From an uncultured Bacteroidales bacterium (GTDB taxonomy: Bacteria; Bacteroidota; Bacteroidia; Bacteroidales; UBA932): a DNA stretch of 44,245 nucleotides. Below, piece after piece: positions 26,701 to 32,695 of this stretch (the stretch's first letter is position 1; the number at the start of each line of letters is the position of its first letter). A model generated the notes under the pieces. That model searched no databases and had not been told where the DNA came from. It was given only the letters and a program-made list of their open reading frames with translations. The position numbers and the translations under genes were made by a program. Where the stretch lies: assembly GCA_944325495.1 (NCBI GenBank), contig CALVAD010000012.1, forward strand, positions 1 to 44,245, given 5' to 3'.

Positions 26701-27746
26701 TCGTGCGCTACCACCATATCGCCACGGCCGGCGGCGAGTCCGGACCGGACTACGGCAGCAACGGCATAGGTCTGCATTATACCAAGAGCCTTGTGGAGAA
26801 GCACAAGGGCAGAATCGCCGCCGCCCTCAAGGAGGAAGGCGGAATGGTGTTCTCTTTCATCCTCCCGGCAGATGACGTCTATGCCGACGCCGAGAAGGCC
26901 GCCGCGGGGGATGACATGACGCTTCAGCCCGAGGATGCCGCCGGACCGGCAAGCTCCGCCGTCGCCGCGGACGGGGAGGAGGCTACGGTCCTGATAGTCG
27001 AGGACAACCCTGACCTTCAGGATTTCCTCGTGTCCGTGCTGTCTGGAAAATACGGCACGAGAACCGCTTCCGACGGGAAGGCCGCGCTGGAGATACTCGG
27101 CAAGCAGCGGATTGATCTCGTGCTGAGCGATGTGATCATGCCCGGCATGGACGGACTGGAACTCTGCCGCGAGATCAGGTCGAGACGCAGCCTGTGCCAC
27201 ATCCCCGTCGTGCTCCTGACAGCCAAGGCCGCCATGGACGATCAGATCGAAGGGCTGGAAGAGGGAGCGGACGCATATATATGCAAGCCCTTCAATACCG
27301 AGTATCTCCTTCTCGTGATCAAGAACCTGCTGGGTATTGTCAGGAACGTGCGCATGTGCTACCTCACGCCGAACGCCGGCGCGGCTCCCGCGGAGCAGGG
27401 AGAGTTCATCGACGCCCGGGACCGCCGCTTCATGGATTCGCTGACTTCATATCTGGAGCGGGAGCTCTCGAACCAGAACCTGGACATGGACATGATCGCC
27501 GAGGAGCTGTGCGTCAGCCGCTCCGTCCTCTACCGCCGGATCAAGTCCCTGACCGGGCTCTCGCCCAACGACTGCGTCCGGGACTACCGCCTGAAGCGGG
27601 CCGTGGAGCTGATGGGCGCCGGCGAGACGCTCGCCGAAGTCGCCGAGCGCTGCGGTTTCAGCTCGTATTCGTATTTTTCCAAATCCTTCAAGCAGCATTT
27701 CGGCATGTCGCCGAAGGAATATCTCAAGGGCGGAAAGCGCGCTTGA
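23724..27746 (+). CDS. Hybrid two-component system sensor/regulator (HTCS)
   Basis: A 1340-residue single-protein sensor-regulator. A signal sequence, with a lipobox-like LSAC at Cys19, precedes two seven-bladed propellers of Reg_prop repeats (about 35-680; repeated LGYMWIATVDGLNRY and GRLWLGSYGSGL-type units). A Y_Y_Y domain follows (about 695-755, YRYRLLGEDDRWNDVG), then one membrane segment (about 760-782). HisKA has His818 in NISHELRTPLTL. HATPase_c has NNLLSNAFKYTPEGG near 930. The receiver domain (about 1088-1205) has Asp1136 in LVLSDVIMPG. An AraC-type HTH ends the protein (about 1240-1335, ELCVSRSVLYRRIKSLTG). It presumably binds a periplasmic oligosaccharide and activates the adjacent PUL. 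All key residues are present. Confidence 0.96.
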   Translation: MKPSVAKQLLPLLFLLSACGAEMPDAVYGGGRDSRIYTSLPFLDVTAFAEDSLGYMWIATVDGLNRYNGYEFELFMNDVDDPHSLMNNFIFSLLMDSSGDFFIGTARGLCRFDFAKDCFESYSSTASPVYGLYEDGRSRIWAATPFGPGVVNKETRSIDFDYGHYYVNVFWEDDRGRLWMGVSGSEPIAVLRGDGEWESMEVPGVDCVNCVYSDPHGEWWLGTGEGIYIFDPATRSSEALSRRNIRARVLDKLKISFIKEVEPYELLIGTATDGFWHLDLRTGRLSHNEPAKYNPVNSSQLHTCYTDRQGNVWIGTYEKGFVLVGKQPGYFNDDGEQDRSLAGKFVTRVLAGPDGALWVATRYDGLYRSAQGEGTRKVVIPGAYREDSEFLECLYIDSRNRMWIAFETYMLVADIAPGGKLTNVRRLEMDNVRVIGEDAGGAMLVGSWNGLFRLAKAPGGAPEQIFNANVTDFCVLDDGDVIFAAYGVGVMRWASADGTVSGVGFDEAGSRIAGSCVTMMKDSHGRLWLGSYGSGLMCVDGDKTTVLTRKDGLPSDNILCFQEDRDGDIWASSSHGLVRIRMEGGRPVFSNYYNDRQPAGNQYHEKCGCVTGDGRIYFGGNHGLTSFSPDNFSSPKAAPVVNLEDLLIGGRSVVPSDGKDAVLHEDISLQKEIVLDHNQRSIAIDYSGIDFFSPSSLTYRYRLLGEDDRWNDVGSYRRANYSNLRRGRYEFQVVAVNDNGVESLSPATLSIRVKPAPWFSTAAWTVYFLFLSSLALLMMRSMIRARLSMARAEMDRREKEREKEMTRMKTTFYTNISHELRTPLTLIEGPVERLRISENLSPEGRRMTDMISRNIRTMMKLLNQIMDVAKMENGALKLEVVKTDVVACIAEICGSFGYFAERKRIEFSYAPQESRIVMWADTDKISKILNNLLSNAFKYTPEGGKVVLRSELIPASAAVREFGDVPEPSEKFLKVSVDDTGRGVPKEKLGELFVRYHHIATAGGESGPDYGSNGIGLHYTKSLVEKHKGRIAAALKEEGGMVFSFILPADDVYADAEKAAAGDDMTLQPEDAAGPASSAVAADGEEATVLIVEDNPDLQDFLVSVLSGKYGTRTASDGKAALEILGKQRIDLVLSDVIMPGMDGLELCREIRSRRSLCHIPVVLLTAKAAMDDQIEGLEEGADAYICKPFNTEYLLLVIKNLLGIVRNVRMCYLTPNAGAAPAEQGEFIDARDRRFMDSLTSYLERELSNQNLDMDMIAEELCVSRSVLYRRIKSLTGLSPNDCVRDYRLKRAVELMGAGETLAEVAERCGFSSYSYFSKSFKQHFGMSPKEYLKGGKRA

Positions 27747-27759
27747 GACGAAAAATCCG

Positions 27760-27767
27760 TATATTTA
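27760..27767 (+). promoter_or_regulatory. Probable -7 element for the small-peptide/lipoprotein genes
   Basis: TATATTTA fits TAnnTTTR and lies 27 bases before the ATG at 27795, just after the HTCS stop. Confidence 0.45.
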
Positions 27768-27794
27768 GGTTTTCGAGAACCAACATCTGACATT

Positions 27795-27929
27795 ATGGAT
27801 ATCGACAAGGAAATCAGGGAGCCCTATTCGGCTCCCGCCTGTGCGGTGGTGCGTATCGAGCCATCCCAGGTAGTCTGCGGCAGCGCATTGCATCAGGATT
27901 TTGAAGACGGAGGCGGCTATGGGTGGTAG
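27795..27929 (+). CDS. Small 44-residue peptide, overlapping the next gene
   Basis: An ATG-initiated frame encoding a 44-residue acidic peptide: it starts MDIDKEIREPYSAPACAVVR, then has IEPSQVVCGSALHQDF, and ends EDGGGYGW. The pattern Y-x2-P, a short hydrophobic V/I stretch, Cys/Ser, then an acidic-glycine tail ending in Trp resembles short uncharacterised peptides often found next to surface lipoproteins in Bacteroidales. It overlaps the lipoprotein start by 11 bases (27919-27929), which suggests translational coupling. A -7 element lies upstream. No signal peptide or membrane segment. Function unknown. Confidence 0.6.
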   Translation: MDIDKEIREPYSAPACAVVRIEPSQVVCGSALHQDFEDGGGYGW

Positions 27930-30003
27930 GTTCCTGACATTGCTGGGCTGCGCCGCAGTGGCGGCGATGTCAGTTTCCTGCACCAAGGCCGTGGAGGACC
28001 TGCCGGAGCGGGAGGACGGAATATACAAGGAGTTCCATGCGGGAAGCGATGTCCTGACCCGGACGGAGCTGACGGAAGGCGGCGAGGTGCTTTGGGTGGC
28101 CGGGGATGCGGTCAGCGTGTTCGACCCGGACGGAGCCAACAACCGTTTCACGACTGACGAAGGAGGGGCGTCCGTGACTTTTTCCGGCTCCGTGAGCACC
28201 GAGGGGGCTTATCTTGCGCTTTATCCTTACGACGCCGATGCCCGGATCAGCGAAGGCCTGATATCGGCGGAACTTCCTCCGGTTCAGACCGCGACCGCGG
28301 GCGGCTTCGCCTCCGGGCTCAATCCTTCCGTGGCCGCGGCGGACGCACGGGACAATCTGTTCTTCAGGAATGTCTGCGCACTGGTGAAGTTCACTCTCGG
28401 GCAGGGAGGACATGTCGTGGCCGGGGCGTCGCTGCGCGGCAACGGCGGCGAACCGCTGGCCGGAATGTTCACTGCGGACGCGGCTGCGGATCAGCCTTCG
28501 GCCGGGGCCGTGCCGGAGGTATCGGAGACGGAAGTGGAACTCTCCGGCAGATTCGAGGAAGGCTCGGTGTATTATTTCGTGGTCCTGCCGGGCGACCTGT
28601 CCGAGGGGCTGACTCTCGAACTTCGTGACGGCGGCGGGAATGTCTGGCGCCGGCAGGGGTCTTCCGAGGCGGTCCTGACTGCCGGGCGCGTCCTGGATCT
28701 GGGGACCGTGGCTCCCGACGGTTTCGCGCCTGCGGATGGTTACGAGAAGATAGACGGGGTATATCATATCCATACGCCCGAGGGGCTTGCCGCCTGGGCT
28801 TCCGCCGCCGACGTGCTTGCCGCGGACGTGGTCATCGAAAAGGACATCGACATGACTGGCATGTCCTGGATTCCTGTGGGCCGTACCATGAACGACGGTG
28901 AAGGGTATTCCGGAGACTTCTACGGCAACGGTAAATGCATAAGCAATCTTGAGGTGGACTGCGATTCCGGCAATGTGGGATTCTTCGGCGCCCTGTCAGC
29001 CGGTGCGAGGGTGCACGACCTGAAATTCACCGGAGCCAGGGTGTCCGGAGGCGGTTCGTCCTATGCGGGAGTCGTGGCGGGGTCCAGCCTCGGCGTCATC
29101 GAGAACTGCGATGTGAGCGCTTCGGAGGTTTCCGGACATTATGCCGGCGCGCTTACGGGGAACAACAGCGTGCAGGTATACGGCTGTGATGCCGCCGAGG
29201 TACGTGTCAGCGCTTCGTATCGCGCCGGCGGCATCTCCGGAGTCAGCTACGGGAAGATAGAGTACTGCACCTTGTCCGGCAGCAGCGAAATCATCGCGAC
29301 CGGCGCCGGTTCGTGCGCGGGCGGCATCGTGGGCGAAACTTCGGGGGAGGGTGGAGTGACCACGAGCGGGCGGGTGCTGAAATGCGCCGTCGAAGGTGCG
29401 GCCATATCCGGCACCTGGGCCGGCGGCATCGCGGGGGAGAACAGCTTCGGCATCGTGGCCCAGTGCGTGGCGGACAGGGTGAAGGTGACCCGTGGCTCTT
29501 CCGGGACGAGCGCCCGCCTCGGAGGAGTTGTAGGCTACAACACCCGAGGTGCCATCGTTGCGAGCTATTCCGCCAATTCGACGATAGGGGCCGACGGACT
29601 TGTCTCGGAGGCGGAGGGCGGCATCGTGGGCTATAACTACAGCAGCTCGGCGTATGTCTACGGCTGCTATTCCACGCATGTGTCTCTGCTTGGAACCGTG
29701 AGCGGCGATGAATCCGGAAAAGGGAGCATAGCCGGCTTTACTAACGGCCATGTCGTGTCCTGCTATGCTGTTTTGCCGGAGGGCGCTTCCGGCATAGGTC
29801 TGACCGGCCGCGACAGACTCGCCCCGGAGCATTGCGTCGAGGCTGGCGGGAGCAATTACGATGTGCTGATTACGGATGTTCCCGATCTCAAGGCGCCGGA
29901 CGGTTCCGTCTGGGTGGCGGAGGAGATATGGGACATTACGGCAGGCGGCGCTCCGGCCATAGTTTCGGATTATATCAGCGACCCTCCTGCAGCCGGCGAA
30001 TAG
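27919..30003 (+). CDS. Fimbrillin-like lipoprotein with GLUG repeats
   Basis: A 694-residue predicted surface lipoprotein (SVSC lipobox, Cys21). The N-terminal part (about 35-285) resembles fimbrillin-like proteins: VLTRTELTEGGEVLWVAGDAV, then beta-rich YLALYPYDAD and FVVLPGDLSEGLTLEL. From about 300 it changes to EGLAAWASAADVLAADVVIEKDIDM, a repeat-type entry segment, and then many GLUG-like units such as SYAGVVAGSSLGVIENC, YAGALTGNNSVQVYGC, RAGGISGVSYGKIEYC and AGGIAGENSFGIVAQC to about 640. These repeats form a beta-helix-like stalk in adhesin-like proteins. The ATG at 27919 is chosen over the TTG at 27901 because it gives a standard signal peptide. It is coupled to the small peptide gene. 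An adhesive role is inferred. Confidence 0.75.
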   Translation: MGGRFLTLLGCAAVAAMSVSCTKAVEDLPEREDGIYKEFHAGSDVLTRTELTEGGEVLWVAGDAVSVFDPDGANNRFTTDEGGASVTFSGSVSTEGAYLALYPYDADARISEGLISAELPPVQTATAGGFASGLNPSVAAADARDNLFFRNVCALVKFTLGQGGHVVAGASLRGNGGEPLAGMFTADAAADQPSAGAVPEVSETEVELSGRFEEGSVYYFVVLPGDLSEGLTLELRDGGGNVWRRQGSSEAVLTAGRVLDLGTVAPDGFAPADGYEKIDGVYHIHTPEGLAAWASAADVLAADVVIEKDIDMTGMSWIPVGRTMNDGEGYSGDFYGNGKCISNLEVDCDSGNVGFFGALSAGARVHDLKFTGARVSGGGSSYAGVVAGSSLGVIENCDVSASEVSGHYAGALTGNNSVQVYGCDAAEVRVSASYRAGGISGVSYGKIEYCTLSGSSEIIATGAGSCAGGIVGETSGEGGVTTSGRVLKCAVEGAAISGTWAGGIAGENSFGIVAQCVADRVKVTRGSSGTSARLGGVVGYNTRGAIVASYSANSTIGADGLVSEAEGGIVGYNYSSSAYVYGCYSTHVSLLGTVSGDESGKGSIAGFTNGHVVSCYAVLPEGASGIGLTGRDRLAPEHCVEAGGSNYDVLITDVPDLKAPDGSVWVAEEIWDITAGGAPAIVSDYISDPPAAGE

Positions 30004-30010
30004 AGCACTG

Positions 30011-30079
30011 CGGCGCGAAGACTCCCTCCCGGCAGGCTTTTCCCAAGTAACTGCCTGCCGGGAGGGAGTCTGCGCGCCG
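30011..30079. repeat. Long hairpin repeat, copy 1
   Basis: A perfect 18-bp stem (30020-30037 with 30053-30070) is extended outward, beyond one mismatch, by CGGCGCG (30011-30017) pairing with CGCGCCG (30073-30079). The 15-base loop is TTTTCCCAAGTAACT. It begins 7 bases after the fimbrillin-like stop. A near-identical element lies at 32083-32147 with its loop in the opposite orientation. Confidence 0.92.
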
Positions 30080-30112
30080 CGGTCTTTACTCTCCGGGTCC
30101 AGAGGACTCGGT

Positions 30113-30144
30113 TTTGTTTTTTGCGGAAGGAATTATTAAATTTG
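30113..30144 (+). promoter_or_regulatory. Consensus promoter of the lipoprotein pair
   Basis: TTTG (30113-30116), 20 bases, then TAAATTTG (30137-30144) is a textbook Bacteroidetes promoter. The ATG at 30172 follows 27 bases later. Confidence 0.85.
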
Positions 30145-30171
30145 TTGAATAATTATTTCAACATTAGCGAA

Positions 30172-30933
30172 ATGAACAAATTCTCAGTTTTCGCCGCGCT
30201 GCTCTGCGCGGCCGCAATGGGGGGGGCGATAAGCTCATGCAATAAGCCCGAGACTCCCGATCCCGTGATTCCCGAAGTGAGCGTGGAGGTCAGCGGGACC
30301 ACCGTAAATTCCGTAAGTTTCACCATCACCGCCACCGACGCCGCCGAATGCGCCTACAGCATCGTCAAGAGCGGGGAGACCGTCCCTTCGGCAGAGGACA
30401 TCCTGTCTGACGGCACCGCCGTGGACCTTTCAGCCGGTACGGACGTGACCGTGGACGGCCTTGAATCCGCAACCGCATATACCGTGGCAGTCGCTGTCGC
30501 TTCCGAGGACGGCAACACCGCCGTCGATACTGCGGAGGCCACGACGGCCGAGGATCCCGCGATAAGGCTCGACCGGGCTTCCGGAAGGCAGTTCGGCACG
30601 AGCAACAATTTTGGAATCACCCTGCGCGGCACCGTCGACGGCATCGACTATGAGGTCTCGCTCGACATGTATGACGATGAAGGGGCCGCACTCGGCTATG
30701 TGACCGACGGCAGCTACGCTTTCTCCGACGGCATCAGCGACGGCGACGTCAGTGTGAACTACAGCTATATTCAGAAGGGCAACGATCAGTACAAATTCGT
30801 GTCCGGCACCGTGACCGTGAAGTACGCCGACGGCGAATACTCGCTGCGCGTGGATTCCGTGCTCAATGACGAGAGCTCTTTCGCTTGCGTATATGAAGGA
30901 GCAGTAGACGGCCTGCCCGCAATTGCCGAGTAG
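30172..30933 (+). CDS. Lipoprotein with FN3-like domain, function unknown
   Basis: A 253-residue lipoprotein (ISSC lipobox, Cys23) followed by a Pro-rich spacer PETPDPVIPEVSVEVSG. Residues about 35-125 look like a fibronectin type III-like domain (SVSFTITATDAAECAYSIVK ... GLESATAYTVAVAVASEDG). The C-terminal half (about 130-253) is beta-rich and acidic: RQFGTSNNFGITLRGTVDG, then repeated YADGEYSLRVDSV-type strands. I recognise no enzyme motif. It has its own consensus promoter and is followed after one base by the next lipoprotein gene, so the two are cotranscribed. Probably exported to the outer-membrane surface. Confidence 0.75.
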   Translation: MNKFSVFAALLCAAAMGGAISSCNKPETPDPVIPEVSVEVSGTTVNSVSFTITATDAAECAYSIVKSGETVPSAEDILSDGTAVDLSAGTDVTVDGLESATAYTVAVAVASEDGNTAVDTAEATTAEDPAIRLDRASGRQFGTSNNFGITLRGTVDGIDYEVSLDMYDDEGAALGYVTDGSYAFSDGISDGDVSVNYSYIQKGNDQYKFVSGTVTVKYADGEYSLRVDSVLNDESSFACVYEGAVDGLPAIAE

Positions 30934-30934
30934 T

Positions 30935-32059
30935 ATGTCATCCTGCAGATTTCTGATGTTGTCGGCGGCGGTCCTTTCCTTGACCGCTGCCTGCAGCAAG
31001 GGAGGGGGAGAGATTCCGCCTTACGAGCCCTCCGGAATCAATCTGACCGCCGGGGCCGCCTATGCCAACTGCTTCATCGTGGATGAAGCCGGGGACTATT
31101 GGTTCGAGGCCCGGCATGTCGACGGCTCCGCCGTGCAGGACGCCGTAGCGGCGGACTGGGTATGGTCGACCGACGACGCGGATCCGGACGGGCTGATAAG
31201 CGAGGTGGAGTGGCATGACGGAATCATCTCGTTCAAGGCTTCCGAAGGCAGGGGCAATGCCCTGATAGCCGCGTTCGACTCGGACGGGGAAGTAGTATGG
31301 AGCTGGCATGTATGGCTGACCGAGCAGCCTGCGCTGCAGACTCTGGACAACGGGACAGTCTTTATGGACAGGAATCTAGGCGCCATGAGCGCCGCTCCGG
31401 AAGATGTGGCGAAGACCTACGGCCTCAAGTACCAGTGGGGCAGGAAGGATCCTTTCTACGGCGGGGATGTCAACGAGGAGGAGGGCGCCGCGTTTTCGCA
31501 GGCCCGTGCCGCCACGGTGTTCAATCCTGCATGCGGCTTCGACTGGGCTGTCGCCGAGAGTGACCCTTCCGTGGGAACCATGGAGTTTGCCGCCGCAAAT
31601 CCCTGTACCTTCATATATTCCGAGGACAAGGAGAACGGCTGCGACTGGCTCGCCGTCAGAAACGACTGGCTGTGGTGCGACGAGGCCACGGGGGCCAAGA
31701 CCAATCATGACCCCTGCCCGGCGGGATACACCGTCGCGTTCGATGGCGCATGGGAGGGCTGCGGCTACTGGAATGTCGATGACGACCCCGTCAATGGCGG
31801 GCGCACGCATGTCACGGAGTCCGGGGAGAAGTTCTGGTGGCCTCTTTCCGGACACAGGTGGGGAGACGCAGACGCCGGACAGCTCGACTATGTCGGTCCG
31901 AACGGAGCCGGTACCATCTGGATGCGCACTACCGTCAACACCGGCTACAACGCGAGCTGCTTCTACTATCATCAGGGTACCTACATGGCCACGAGCTATG
32001 CGATGTACAGGTCCTACGGAGAGGCGGTGCGCTGCGTGAAGGAGGCTTCCGGGAAATAA
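30935..32059 (+). CDS. Lipoprotein with FISUMP-like domain
   Basis: A 374-residue lipoprotein (TAAC lipobox, Cys20). After an N-terminal beta domain (about 30-125, GINLTAGAAYANCFIVDEAG) there is a domain resembling the Fibrobacter major paralogous (FISUMP-like) family: TVFMDRNLGAMS, YGLKYQWGRKDPF, NDPCPAGYTV-like (here HDPCPAGYTVAFDG) and the terminal GEAVRCVKE. Such domains are common in Bacteroidetes surface lipoproteins and sometimes fimbrial tip proteins; the fold is C-type-lectin-like. The ATG at 30935 lies 1 base after the previous stop, so the genes are coupled. A long hairpin follows. A glycan-binding or adhesive function is inferred. Confidence 0.78.
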   Translation: MSSCRFLMLSAAVLSLTAACSKGGGEIPPYEPSGINLTAGAAYANCFIVDEAGDYWFEARHVDGSAVQDAVAADWVWSTDDADPDGLISEVEWHDGIISFKASEGRGNALIAAFDSDGEVVWSWHVWLTEQPALQTLDNGTVFMDRNLGAMSAAPEDVAKTYGLKYQWGRKDPFYGGDVNEEEGAAFSQARAATVFNPACGFDWAVAESDPSVGTMEFAAANPCTFIYSEDKENGCDWLAVRNDWLWCDEATGAKTNHDPCPAGYTVAFDGAWEGCGYWNVDDDPVNGGRTHVTESGEKFWWPLSGHRWGDADAGQLDYVGPNGAGTIWMRTTVNTGYNASCFYYHQGTYMATSYAMYRSYGEAVRCVKEASGK

Positions 32060-32082
32060 GTCCTCCCGGCAATGCCGGCACC

Positions 32083-32147
32083 GCGCGGAGACTCCCTCCC
32101 GGCAGGCGAATACTTGGGAAAAGCCTGCCGGGAGGGAGTCTCCGCGC
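32083..32147. repeat. Long hairpin repeat, copy 2 (inverted)
   Basis: A perfect 25-bp stem (32083-32107 with 32123-32147) with a 15-base loop GAATACTTGGGAAAA. The reverse complement of the loop matches the loop at 30038-30052 in 12 consecutive bases, and the stems share GACTCCCTCCCGGCAGGC. The two copies bracket the promoter and both lipoprotein genes. It may also terminate transcription, but no T-run follows. Confidence 0.92.
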
Positions 32148-32165
32148 TGCTGCATTTGTCCATGT

Positions 32166-32195
32166 CGGTTTGTCTGGGTCCGGTTTGTCTGGGTC
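32166..32195. repeat. Perfect 15-bp tandem duplication
   Basis: CGGTTTGTCTGGGTC occurs twice head to tail (32166-32180 and 32181-32195) in the gene-free stretch before the small gene at 32254. Each unit contains TTTG. Confidence 0.9.
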
Positions 32196-32253
32196 GCCGC
32201 GGTTCTTGGCTTTATGCGGCGGAATACCTATATTGAGCGAAATTGCTAAAGTC

Positions 32254-32664
32254 ATGGGTCTGTTCGATTTTATGAAGGAAAAGCCGGCGTACGAGATCGT
32301 CCGCGTGGAGTTCTACGGTGGCGGGAGAGGCTCCAGTCCCGACCATTTCGGCACCGGAGTCCCGAGGAGCGCCGAGCTGCTGGTCCCGAGGGTCACTCTG
32401 TTTGTGAACAGGGCGGTCGAGCTGAGGTTCAAGGTGTGCATACGGTTCCCGCAGGCCGAAGCGGCAAAAGGCGGCGTGGAAGTGTATGACATCGAGTATG
32501 AACATACGGCCAGGCTCCACCGCTCTCCGGATACCGTGGTGCTGCTGCAGCTGCCGGCCTCCGAAGTGCATTTCAGTCATGGCGGCCTCGGCGTGCTGCA
32601 CATTTACGACATGGACGGCGGTTGCATCGCGGCCGGATTCTTCTATGTGCAGGACGACGAGTAG
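32254..32664 (+). CDS. Hypothetical cytoplasmic protein, 136 residues
   Basis: I do not recognise this family. The protein starts MGLFDFMKEKPAYEIVRVEF, a beginning seen in small cytosolic proteins, and is beta-rich with alternating hydrophobic strands (LVPRVTLFVNRAVELRFKVCIRF, TVVLLQLPASEVHFS, GVLHIYDMDGGCIAAGFFYV). There is no signal peptide or membrane segment. The open frame extends upstream to 31837 but that part overlaps the lipoprotein gene and the hairpin, so the ATG at 32254 is used. A weak -7-like TATATTG is at 32229-32235. It lies 31 bases before the glutamine synthetase gene on the same strand. Confidence 0.6.
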   Translation: MGLFDFMKEKPAYEIVRVEFYGGGRGSSPDHFGTGVPRSAELLVPRVTLFVNRAVELRFKVCIRFPQAEAAKGGVEVYDIEYEHTARLHRSPDTVVLLQLPASEVHFSHGGLGVLHIYDMDGGCIAAGFFYVQDDE

Positions 32665-32695
32665 CCGCCGGCTATGATCTGTCAGACTGGGGATT

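Noticed and set aside
31837-32253. Long upstream extension of the 32254 gene
   Set aside because: It overlaps the lipoprotein gene in another frame and crosses the long hairpin; it has no coding features of its own.
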